Below, one piece after another: positions 39,487 to 46,457 of a DNA stretch of 46,457 bases (its first letter is position 1; every line of letters begins with the position of its first letter). The stretch spans positions 1 through 46,457 of the forward strand of contig BMPS01000019.1 of assembly GCA_014647715.1 (NCBI GenBank). Reading direction: 5' to 3'. Made by a program: the position numbers and the translations under genes. The notes below the pieces were generated by a model, which saw nothing but the letters and a program-made list of their open reading frames with translations, was not told the DNA's origin and made no database searches. The stretch comes from Streptomyces cinereus. GTDB lineage: Bacteria; Pseudomonadota; Gammaproteobacteria; Pseudomonadales; Moraxellaceae.

Positions 39487-39660
39487 AATTGACCTTGTTA
39501 TATTTTTGCTTTTGCGGTTAAATTGCCAAGCAGTATAACAATTATCTTTGGTAAATTATTTCAAAATACCGCTATTTATGATAAATTAATATTAATATAA
39601 GATAAATTTGCTATATTTTTCTCAATTTTTCTTATTGTATATTTTTAGAAGGACATGGCT

Positions 39661-40128
39661 ATGATTCATGAAATCGATGATATCGATAAACGTATTTTAA
39701 ACTTATTGCAAGAAGATGCGACGCTACCGCTTAAGAACATCGCCGAAAAAGTGCATGCATCGGTAGCGACCTGTCAGCGCCGTATCCAAATGATGACAGA
39801 GACTGGGGTGATTACCCGCCAAGTGGTGATTGTCAACCCCACCGAATTGGGCTTTGATTTAAGCGCGTTTGTGCTGATTGAAATGGAAAAACAAAATACC
39901 GCGCTGCAGCATGGCTTTGAGCGCCTGATGAGCCGATTGCCCAACGTGATGAGTTGTTATGAAATCTCAGGGGATTATGACTTTTTGCTATTGGTACATG
40001 CCAAAAATATGGCGGAATATCACCGTTTTACCCGTGATAATTTAACTTATGAAAACAATGTCCGACGCTTTAAAAGTCAATTTGTGATGAATTTTTCCAA
40101 GGTAGGCACTAAAATCCAGTTAGATTAG
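39661..40128 (+). CDS. Lrp/AsnC-family transcriptional regulator (155 aa)
   Basis: DNA-binding regulator. The N-terminal winged helix (about 1-60) has the pattern IDKRILNLLQEDATLPLKNIAEKVHASVATCQRRI, followed by a RAM ligand-binding domain (about 70-150) with VMSCYEISGDYDFLLLV. These proteins respond to amino acids and often control exporters. ATG 39661 is preferred because AGAAGGA is seven bases upstream; ATG 39655 is almost on top of it. It is divergent from rarD and convergent with yjjB, so either or both may be targets; this is inference. Confidence 0.92.
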   Translation: MIHEIDDIDKRILNLLQEDATLPLKNIAEKVHASVATCQRRIQMMTETGVITRQVVIVNPTELGFDLSAFVLIEMEKQNTALQHGFERLMSRLPNVMSCYEISGDYDFLLLVHAKNMAEYHRFTRDNLTYENNVRRFKSQFVMNFSKVGTKIQLD

Positions 40129-40135
40129 TTAGATT
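40118..40135. repeat. 9-bp perfect tandem repeat across the Lrp stop codon
   Basis: AGTTAGATT occurs twice without a gap (40118-40126, 40127-40135). The TAG stop (40126-40128) spans the junction. Confidence 0.85.
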
Positions 40136-40145
40136 ACTGCGCCAT

Positions 40146-40171
40146 CAGACAATGGGCTCAAACAATGGGCT
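40146..40171. repeat. 13-bp x2 tandem repeat across the yjjB stop codon
   Basis: CAGACAATGGGCT (40146-40158) and CAAACAATGGGCT (40159-40171), 12 of 13 bases identical. The second copy lies in the 3' end of yjjB, including its TGA stop (40158-40160). Confidence 0.85.
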
Positions 40172-40625
40172 TGGTGCGATACCAAAATGACGTCGGCAAC
40201 GAAATGCCAAACACCAACGCAGCGGTCACAAATATCGCATTGAAGCTAAAATCCATCATTTGGGTAAATACTTGTGGATTGTAGCCATAGTAGCCTAGCT
40301 GTACAAAGCTAATCATAGCTTTGTACGCGGTAATCCCTGGCATCATACACAGCATGGCAGGCACCAAAATCATCTTTGGGGTGAGTAAATATTTTTTTGC
40401 CAAATAAATTGCCACAAAGGATGAAATACCCGCTGCCACAAATGTCGCTAGTATCAAATTGACTGACAGTTGTTTTAAGAGTTCTCTAAGTCCGTAACCC
40501 AGCACGGTCAACAATAAGCATTGCCAAATATAGCGGCGCGGCACATTGACAAGCAGTGTCCAGCCAAGCGTCATCAAGCAAGCAAAAGTTGCTGCGCGTA
40601 TCAAGGCAATCGCATCAATCGCCAT
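40158..40625 (-). CDS. yjjB: YjjB-type small subunit of the ThrE/succinate exporter family (155 aa)
   Basis: Membrane protein with four or five helices. It has NVPRRYIW near residue 28, VPAMLCMMPGITAYKAMIS near the middle, and FGISLPTSFWYRTKP at the end, matching the C-terminal half of ThrE and E. coli YjjB. YjjB and YjjP together form a succinate exporter in E. coli; ThrE relatives export threonine and serine. It follows yjjP by 48 bp. The substrate here is not known. Confidence 0.9.
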   Translation of the reverse strand: MAIDAIALIRAATFACLMTLGWTLLVNVPRRYIWQCLLLTVLGYGLRELLKQLSVNLILATFVAAGISSFVAIYLAKKYLLTPKMILVPAMLCMMPGITAYKAMISFVQLGYYGYNPQVFTQMMDFSFNAIFVTAALVFGISLPTSFWYRTKPIV

Positions 40626-40673
40626 TTTTCACCCTACCCAATATTGGCAATAGAATTTTATCAAACGCTTTCA

Positions 40674-41561
40674 TCAACCCACGCCCCAATGACTGATATT
40701 TAGTAGTAACAATGACAGCACGATGCCGATACAGCTCGATAACGTCAAGATAATCACAAACATAAAGCGCCCGATACCGATATTCATATAACCCTTGAGC
40801 ATATCCGATAATGAATTTATCAAAGGAAAACTGGGAACCAACCAAAGCACACTTGATGCCATAGCAATATGCGGGTCGTTACCAATCCCCAATAACAGCG
40901 CGGTACTGGCGAAGATAGAGCCAAAACACGCCGCTATGAGCGCGGATATAAAGGGATTAAAATTGCGGTTACTCAGCCATAGCCGCAGCGAATACCCCAT
41001 CATGCTCGCAATAAAAGTCACCAAACACACCAGTATATCGCCTCCTGCCAAATACGCAAAGCAGGCACACGCCACACCGACCATCGGCGCGACCATCTTG
41101 GCAGGATAAGTTTCCCGATCAATCTCATCAAATCGATAGGTCGCGTGCTCTAGGGTACTCGTCACCGGCATACTTTCCAAATCCAGTACAATTCGCTGAA
41201 TTTGCACAATGATATTGACATTGATGGCATGGGTGGTTGACGCGCGCAAGGTGGTAATACAGCGGTTATTATAAATTGTGGTGATGGTCAAGCCATTATA
41301 GGCAATCCCACACTCCACGCTAGCCAACCCCAACGCTAACCCCAATCGGCGGCACAAATCTGTTACCGTTGCCGATTCTGCCCCATATTGCATGAGTAGC
41401 AGCCCACAGCGCACACACAGACGGGTGATTTGCTGCTGGTGTTCATACGCCATATACGGCAACCGCCGTCTAGGCTTCGACTCTGTCGGGGGCGAAAGCT
41501 TGGCAGGTTCAGGTGTTAGCGGATCAAGCGCTTCTAGGGCATCAGCAAAAGTATCGGTCAT
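40674..41561 (-). CDS. yjjP: YjjP-type large subunit of the ThrE/succinate exporter family (295 aa)
   Basis: The N-terminal 150 residues form the cytoplasmic ThrE domain (CVRCGLLLMQYGAESATV and CGIAYNGLTITTIYNN). Four or five membrane helices follow (about 165-290), with the conserved CFGSIFAS and VPSFPLINSLSDML segments. It pairs with yjjB as a split ThrE exporter. A proline-rich acidic start (about 1-35) is extra compared with E. coli YjjP. The start codon lacks a good ribosome binding site, so the true start may be further in. Confidence 0.9.
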   Translation of the reverse strand: MTDTFADALEALDPLTPEPAKLSPPTESKPRRRLPYMAYEHQQQITRLCVRCGLLLMQYGAESATVTDLCRRLGLALGLASVECGIAYNGLTITTIYNNRCITTLRASTTHAINVNIIVQIQRIVLDLESMPVTSTLEHATYRFDEIDRETYPAKMVAPMVGVACACFAYLAGGDILVCLVTFIASMMGYSLRLWLSNRNFNPFISALIAACFGSIFASTALLLGIGNDPHIAMASSVLWLVPSFPLINSLSDMLKGYMNIGIGRFMFVIILTLSSCIGIVLSLLLLNISHWGVG

Positions 41562-41640
41562 AGCATCATTTTAACAACCTTGATATCTCATTTTAGCATT
41601 AAACTAGCATAAAATCAGGGTGAATCAGTATTGGTTTATT

Positions 41641-41688
41641 GATTAAAAAGTTGATTAAAAAGCTGAATAAAAATGAGCAAAAAGTTGA
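41641..41688. repeat. 12-bp x4 degenerate tandem repeat upstream of yjjP
   Basis: GATTAAAAAGTT (41641-41652), GATTAAAAAGCT (41653-41664), GAATAAAAATGA (41665-41676) and GCAAAAAGTTGA (41677-41688). The first two copies differ at one base; the others are more diverged. Confidence 0.75.
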
Positions 41689-41873
41689 AAACTACCCGTT
41701 ATTTAAAAAGCTTCTATCTATTTAACAAGCTGCGATTGGTTTATTTTGGTTTAAATACTAGGTCGATATTCAATACCTTCCATTACCCTCCATTTTAATC
41801 ACCATCTAGCCATTTGACAGTCATTTTTTCCGTTAATTCTTACAAAAATACTGAATCGCCTTACCCTTTAATT

Positions 41874-41902
41874 AAACCCGACTAATTTAATCAGGTTTTT
41901 TT
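41874..41902 (+). terminator. Orphan terminator-like hairpin upstream of ygiQ
   Basis: AAACC (41874-41878) pairs with GGTTT (41894-41898), with a mismatch and a further GA/TC pair inside, a loop of about nine bases, and a T run to 41902. It is 82 bp before ygiQ and follows no plus-strand gene, so it could end a small RNA or attenuate ygiQ. Confidence 0.5.
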
Positions 41903-41984
41903 GTTATTTCGCCCCATAAACCCCCATCGCAAAATTGATTCATGGTAAAATGAGCCATATTCATTTTATTTAATATCCAAGCCT

Positions 41985-44369
41985 ATGTCCGCCGAAACTA
42001 TTGCCAACAAAGCCTTTAAACAAGGCACCAAAGCCCTATTTGACTATGACAAACACTGGGCAAGCTGCTTTGAGCCTGCGCCATTTTTGCCGATGAGCCG
42101 AGCCGAAATGGATGCCCTTGGTTGGGATGCCTGTGATGTCATTATCGTCTCAGGCGATGCCTACGTTGATCACCCAAGCTTTGGTATGGCAATCATCGGC
42201 AGACTGTTAGAGTCGCAAGGCTTTCGCGTCGGTATCATCGCCCAGCCAGACTGGACGAGCAAAGACGCTTTTATGACACTTGGCAAACCGACCATCGCGT
42301 GGGGCGTCACCGCAGGCAATATGGACAGCATGATTAACCGCTACACTGCCGATAGACGCATTCGCAGTGACGATGCCTACTCGCCAGACAATGCCCCCGA
42401 CAAACGCCCCGACCGTGCGGCCGTGGTATATAGCCAGCGCTGCCGTGAAGCCTATCCCGATGTGCCCATTATTTTGGGCGGGATTGAAGGCTCGCTGCGC
42501 CGTATCGCCCATTATGATTATTGGTCAGATAAAGTGCGCCGTAGCATTTTGATGGATAGCCGCGCTGATATTTTGCTGTATGGCAATGCCGAGCGGGCGA
42601 TTGTCGATGTTGTACATGCACTTGCCAAAGGTTACCGTTTTGAAGACCTTGCCAAAGTGCGTGGCACCGCGTATCTGTCGACACAAACCAAAAAACACTG
42701 GCAACGCGATATGATAGAAATCGCCAGTAACGACGTCGACACCGTTGGGCGCGTTGACCCGATTATCAATCCGTATGTGATGATGGAAGATGTGGGCGAC
42801 TGTCACATCGAACAAGAAAAAACGCTTGAGAGTCAATATAGAGGGTTTGTGGCGGATAAAGTCGAACACAAAGTGCTCAATGCTGATAAGGTCGCTGAAA
42901 GCCAAGACATCCAAGTGGTCAACCTCAAAGACCCCAATAAAAACGCCTTAAAACACAAACGCCCGTTGCCGCCCCGTGACAAAACCGTGATTCGCTTGCC
43001 CGACTTTGAGCAAGTCAAATCCGACCCGGTACTTTACGCCCATGCCAACCGTATTTTGCACCTAGAAACCAATCCGCACAACGCCCGCGCCTTGGTGCAG
43101 CGACATGGCGACATTGATGTATGGCTCAATCCGCCGCCTATTCCACTTACCATGGAAGAGATGGATTATATCTTTGATTTGCCGTATGCCCGTTTGCCCC
43201 ATCCTAGCTACGGCAACGCAAGAATTCCTGCCTACGACATGATTAAATTATCAGTCAATATCATGCGCGGCTGTTTTGGCGGCTGTACCTTCTGCTCGAT
43301 TACCGAACATGAAGGACGCATTATCCAAAACCGCTCAGAAGAGTCTATCTTAGGCGAAATCAAAAAAATCCGCGACACCGAGCCGTCATTTACCGGGGTA
43401 ATTTCTGACCTTGGTGGACCGACTGCCAACATGTACCGTCTGCATTGCAAAGACGATACCATTGAGAAAAACTGCCGCAAACCGTCCTGCGTATACCCCG
43501 ATATCTGCGACAACTTACTCACCGACCACAGTCATCTCACCCAACTGTACCGTAAAGCTCGTGATATCAAAGGGGTGAAAAAAATCCTGATTGCATCAGG
43601 CTTGCGCTATGATTTGGCGGTCAAAGACCCCGAATATGTCAAAGAATTGGTCACCCACCATGTCGGCGGATATCTCAAAATCGCCCCCGAACATTCCGAA
43701 ACCAATGTACTCTCCAAAATGATGAAACCGGGTATGGGGACGTATGATACTTTCAAGCAGATGTTTGACAAATACAGCCGTGAAGCAGGTAAAGAGCAAT
43801 ATTTGATTCCGTATTTTATTGCCGCGCACCCTGGCACCACCGACACGGACATGATGAACTTGGCAATTTGGCTCAAGCGCAATGGCTTTCGTGCCGACCA
43901 AGTGCAAGCCTTTTACCCAAGCCCGATGGCAACTGCTACTACCATGTATCATACTGCCAAAGACCCGCTGCATAAAGTCACCCGTGACAGCGAAGGCGTG
44001 GAAATCGTCAAATCGGGTAAACAGCGTAAACTACACAAAGCGTATCTACGTTACCACGACCCCAAAAATTGGGCACTGCTGCGTCAATCGCTCAAAGACT
44101 TGGGGCGTGAAGATTTGATTGGGCATGGTAGTCAGTGTTTAATTCCGCCATACAATCCTAAACTTGAGGGCGAGGAGGTGTACCAGTCGGCAAGAAAGAA
44201 AAACAGCTCAGCAGGCGGTGATTCGGTCAAGCGTAGTGCTAAGGATAACACGGCTCAAAAGTCGGGTAAAAAACCAACACCGACCAGTTTTGGTAAAAAA
44301 CCAAATAAACCGAAAAAAGGCAATTTCCAAACGCAACATACGGGTTTGCCACCGAGAAAGCAGAAATAA
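41985..44369 (+). CDS. YgiQ-family radical SAM protein (794 aa)
   Basis: Iron-sulfur radical SAM enzyme. The cluster motif is C430-F-G-G-C434-T-F-C437. The N-terminal YgiQ domain (about 15-330) begins [33 protein letters not shown] (read as consecutive parts). Downstream are [10 protein letters not shown] and [10 protein letters not shown], also conserved. A basic Lys/Ser-rich tail (about 715-794) is disordered and varies in the family. The reaction and substrate of YgiQ proteins are not established. Length is slightly above E. coli YgiQ (739 aa). Normal GC, unlike the two genes after it. Confidence 0.94.
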   Translation: MSAETIANKAFKQGTKALFDYDKHWASCFEPAPFLPMSRAEMDALGWDACDVIIVSGDAYVDHPSFGMAIIGRLLESQGFRVGIIAQPDWTSKDAFMTLGKPTIAWGVTAGNMDSMINRYTADRRIRSDDAYSPDNAPDKRPDRAAVVYSQRCREAYPDVPIILGGIEGSLRRIAHYDYWSDKVRRSILMDSRADILLYGNAERAIVDVVHALAKGYRFEDLAKVRGTAYLSTQTKKHWQRDMIEIASNDVDTVGRVDPIINPYVMMEDVGDCHIEQEKTLESQYRGFVADKVEHKVLNADKVAESQDIQVVNLKDPNKNALKHKRPLPPRDKTVIRLPDFEQVKSDPVLYAHANRILHLETNPHNARALVQRHGDIDVWLNPPPIPLTMEEMDYIFDLPYARLPHPSYGNARIPAYDMIKLSVNIMRGCFGGCTFCSITEHEGRIIQNRSEESILGEIKKIRDTEPSFTGVISDLGGPTANMYRLHCKDDTIEKNCRKPSCVYPDICDNLLTDHSHLTQLYRKARDIKGVKKILIASGLRYDLAVKDPEYVKELVTHHVGGYLKIAPEHSETNVLSKMMKPGMGTYDTFKQMFDKYSREAGKEQYLIPYFIAAHPGTTDTDMMNLAIWLKRNGFRADQVQAFYPSPMATATTMYHTAKDPLHKVTRDSEGVEIVKSGKQRKLHKAYLRYHDPKNWALLRQSLKDLGREDLIGHGSQCLIPPYNPKLEGEEVYQSARKKNSSAGGDSVKRSAKDNTAQKSGKKPTPTSFGKKPNKPKKGNFQTQHTGLPPRKQK

Positions 44370-44410
44370 TATGATAATTCTAAAAATTTACCTATTTTCT
44401 AAGGAATATT

Positions 44411-45403
44411 ATGTCAACCGTAAAATTTAACGCTCTTGAATGCACTCAAAATAATCAAACATTCTTTTTAACTATACTTCCAAATGATATTCTTAGAGAG
44501 ATTTGTTTTGTTTCACGAAGAGATGAAGATCCCATAAAAGGCTTTCAGAGATCATTAAACGAAAGTAGAGCAAGAGATATCGCTAAATATTTAGATACTC
44601 TGAATGGAGTAATTCCTTCAGCATTAATTTTGAGTGCCCAACGCAATGCAAAATTAATTTACGATAAAAAAAGTGGACAACTTAAATTTGAAACACATCA
44701 AAATAGTTTCATGGTTTTAGATGGGCAACATAGACTATATGGACTTATTAAAGCTGAGAAAACATATCAGATGCCTGTTATCATTTTTAACGACTTGAAT
44801 GCTACTAAAGAAGTTACATTATTTATTGATATAAATACCACACAGAAAGGTGTCCCAACCACCCTACTTCTTGACATCAAAAATTTATCAGGTAGAGAAA
44901 CAAAAAAAGAAGATTTACAAAGACAATTATTTGATAAGTTAAATAATGATAGTGTTTTAGCTGGGTTGCTATCTCCCGCTAAAAGCAAAGTAGGCAGAAT
45001 TACTAGAGTTTCTTTTAATCAAGCAACAAATGAATTATTTGAAAATGGTTTTTTTCATAATAAAGATATTGAAACTATATTTAAAGGTGTCAGAAATTTT
45101 CTTGAAGCTGCCGAAATAGTTTTTAGAAATAGTAAATCAGAAAAGGCAAAACTCACTAATTCTATTCTTTTTAGAGCATTATTTGCAATTTTTAATGAAG
45201 TAGTTGATAAGTGTTTAAGAAGCTATAGTGACTTTAAAGTTGACTCTATTGTAAATATATTAGATCCAATCTCGAAGATAAACTTTGATAGTTATATAGG
45301 CACTTCTAATGCAACTTATTCAAAAGTTGTATCTGATATGCGGAAAGAATTAAATGAATATAATAAAAGATATATTAACCTAAATAGTGAAAGTATTTTC
45401 TAG
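44411..45403 (+). CDS. DGQHR-domain (DndB-like) protein (330 aa)
   Basis: The motif LDGQHRLYGL (DGQHR at 104-108) and the later DINTTQKGVP near 142 define the DGQHR family, which includes DndB of DNA phosphorothioation systems and DpdB of 7-deazaguanine systems. It begins after a 41-bp gap from ygiQ with AAGGA upstream. Base composition drops sharply. Its TAG stop is directly followed by the ATG of the next gene (zero gap), implying coexpression. No dnd, dpd or other modification genes are within the window. It could be a transcriptional regulator, a nuclease-linked component or a part of an unnamed defence module. Confidence 0.85.
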   Translation: MSTVKFNALECTQNNQTFFLTILPNDILREICFVSRRDEDPIKGFQRSLNESRARDIAKYLDTLNGVIPSALILSAQRNAKLIYDKKSGQLKFETHQNSFMVLDGQHRLYGLIKAEKTYQMPVIIFNDLNATKEVTLFIDINTTQKGVPTTLLLDIKNLSGRETKKEDLQRQLFDKLNNDSVLAGLLSPAKSKVGRITRVSFNQATNELFENGFFHNKDIETIFKGVRNFLEAAEIVFRNSKSEKAKLTNSILFRALFAIFNEVVDKCLRSYSDFKVDSIVNILDPISKINFDSYIGTSNATYSKVVSDMRKELNEYNKRYINLNSESIF

Positions 45404-46456
45404 ATGAATTTTTTTGATGGTAATTTTTATTTTATAAGGAATAATCATATTATTCCCAAGGTTCATTATGGTATCAAAACAAATAAGGTAGATCATTGGA
45501 ATATTAGAGATGTCTTAACTACTAAATTAATTACTCTGAATAAGTTATCAGGTAATAATTTAGAAATTGAAATTTCTCAATCTGACTATTACAAATCAAT
45601 CTTTTGTGAAATCGAATTATTCTATACCAAGCTTTTAATTCACTACAGAGATTTTAAAAATTTAAAGAATATTTCAATGTCATGGAAATATGTGACTTTA
45701 TATTATTTATCTTTTTTTTCTCTTACATTACTTTATAGGTTTCTTGATTGTGGCTTCATTTATTTAACAAAAGCAGATACAAAAAAGCTTAATGATTTCA
45801 GCATAGTCACACAATCTCAAGCCATTAACTTACCTACAGGTAATTATTATTTCAATTTAAAAGGAATTAATGAGTATGGTAATCTAATATTAGATCTAAG
45901 TTCAAAAGATAAATCAGTACATATAGCATCTTGGGAACATTTTGATTATATATTGAATCAGTTTTATATAAATTCTACTAATGAAGAAAAATTAATCATT
46001 AATAAATTTTTAGATTTATTTAAATTTAATGATGTTCAATTTCCCTCTACCATGAGAAATAACTTAAATTATAGAGGTATATCATCATTTTTTGATCTAA
46101 AAAATGAAATAGATGAGTGTCAAGTTTTACCATTAGATCAATTATTTTTAGAAAAATTATTGAAATTAAAAAAAGTAGATAGTTTAAATCATAAAATTGA
46201 GATATTTAACTTCATTGCTTCGTATCTATTTAACTTAAACATATATCTCTACTCTGAACTTAGCTTAAGAAATGATTTCTGTAAAAGTTTCCAAAAAGTT
46301 AGAAAAAAATCTTTAGCTGATTTAAATAATAGAGACCTTTGCACGAAACAGCCCCTTTGCTCGAGGCATACCACCAAACCAAAAATAACAAAGAATGGCA
46401 ATGAAATAAGCAAAACAATGGCTAAATCATGGATAAAATCTCCAAATGGTTGTTAA
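45404..46456 (+). CDS. Unknown AT-rich protein, 3' end replaced by an IS (309 native residues visible)
   Basis: Not recognised. It starts on the base after the DGQHR stop codon. The native part runs to residue 309 or so (46330), with mixed alpha/beta character, many Phe, Tyr, Asn and Ile, and one moderately hydrophobic segment (about 95-115, YVTLYYLSFFSLTLLY), possibly a buried helix. From 46332 the frame is IS sequence, so the last 41 residues to the TAA at 46454-46456 are foreign. The gene is therefore probably truncated. A 60-base sample at 45961-46020 holds only 7 G or C. It is the most likely partner of the DGQHR protein. Confidence 0.6.
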   Translation: MNFFDGNFYFIRNNHIIPKVHYGIKTNKVDHWNIRDVLTTKLITLNKLSGNNLEIEISQSDYYKSIFCEIELFYTKLLIHYRDFKNLKNISMSWKYVTLYYLSFFSLTLLYRFLDCGFIYLTKADTKKLNDFSIVTQSQAINLPTGNYYFNLKGINEYGNLILDLSSKDKSVHIASWEHFDYILNQFYINSTNEEKLIINKFLDLFKFNDVQFPSTMRNNLNYRGISSFFDLKNEIDECQVLPLDQLFLEKLLKLKKVDSLNHKIEIFNFIASYLFNLNIYLYSELSLRNDFCKSFQKVRKKSLADLNNRDLCTKQPLCSRHTTKPKITKNGNEISKTMAKSWIKSPNGC

Positions 46457-46457
46457 A
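46332..46457 (-). mobile_element. IS5-like element, 3' terminal segment (partial)
   Basis: Starts with GAGACCTTTGCACGAAA, matching 15 of 17 bases of the terminus at 127, in opposite orientation. The element extends past the right edge. On the minus strand one frame open at 46457 ends with TGA at 46427-46429 (LTTIWRFYP then stop), which may be the transposase C-terminus; this is uncertain. Composition changes at this point from extremely AT-rich to mixed. It truncates the preceding gene. Confidence 0.65.

Larger units (their letters stand above)
41562..41984. other. 423-bp divergent region before ygiQ
   Basis: AT-rich spacer between yjjP (-) and ygiQ (+). It contains a 12-bp quadruple repeat (41641-41688) and a terminator-like hairpin on the plus strand (41874-41902) with no gene before it. 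No coding region is seen. Confidence 0.5.

Overview
The window is chromosomal DNA from a gammaproteobacterium. Gene content and order (smc-zipA-ligA, leuS-lptE-holA, ccoNOQP, macAB, yjjPB), moderate GC and protein style suggest Moraxellaceae, something like Moraxella osloensis or Psychrobacter. That assignment is an inference from gene style; no rRNA is present to test it. Most of the window is core genome.

Layout from left to right. 1-127: outer end of an IS5-like insertion sequence whose transposase runs off the left edge. 233-903: a small membrane protein and an SCP2 sterol-carrier protein. 1427-4875: cbb3 oxidase operon ccoNOQP. 4960-9822: Spx/ArsC-like protein (-), then leuS, lptE and holA (+). 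10123-13512: macA-macB efflux pair. 13670-14101: tandem identical tRNA-Lys(TTT) genes with promoter and terminator; their spacer holds three tri-loop hairpins. 14323-21743 (-): glycine-zipper lipoprotein, ligA, zipA, smc. 21963-26689: Thr-run lipoprotein (-), hemF (+), gloA (-), beta carbonic anhydrase (-), DUF2252 protein (-). 27051-31137 (+): a spermidine/putrescine-type ABC transporter operon carrying two separate lesions, an amber stop in the ATPase and a frameshift in the binding protein. 31218-32588 (-): gor. 32722-35545 (-): a three-gene operon, rhodanese-mcrB-mcrC, joined by two ATGA overlaps. 35757-37771 (+): an MHS-family transporter and tag. 37830-39486 (-): membrane-anchored BLUF photoreceptor and rarD. 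39661-41561: Lrp/AsnC regulator (+) and the split exporter yjjB/yjjP (-). 41985-44369 (+): ygiQ. 44411-46331 (+): a very AT-rich two-gene module (DGQHR-domain protein plus an unknown protein), cut by an IS end of the same family as at the left edge.

Three points deserve most attention. (1) The AT-rich DGQHR module looks horizontally acquired; DGQHR proteins belong to the DndB-like group linked to DNA modification, and the partner is unknown. (2) The McrBC operon carries a rhodanese-like first gene, and its McrB has no N-terminal DNA-reader domain but an insertion inside the AAA core. (3) At least fourteen intergenic spacers contain short tandem duplications (units of 9-18 bp, 2-4 copies), several running across stop codons. 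The two window edges each contain about 127 bp of IS sequence, which looks like a contig broken at repeat copies.
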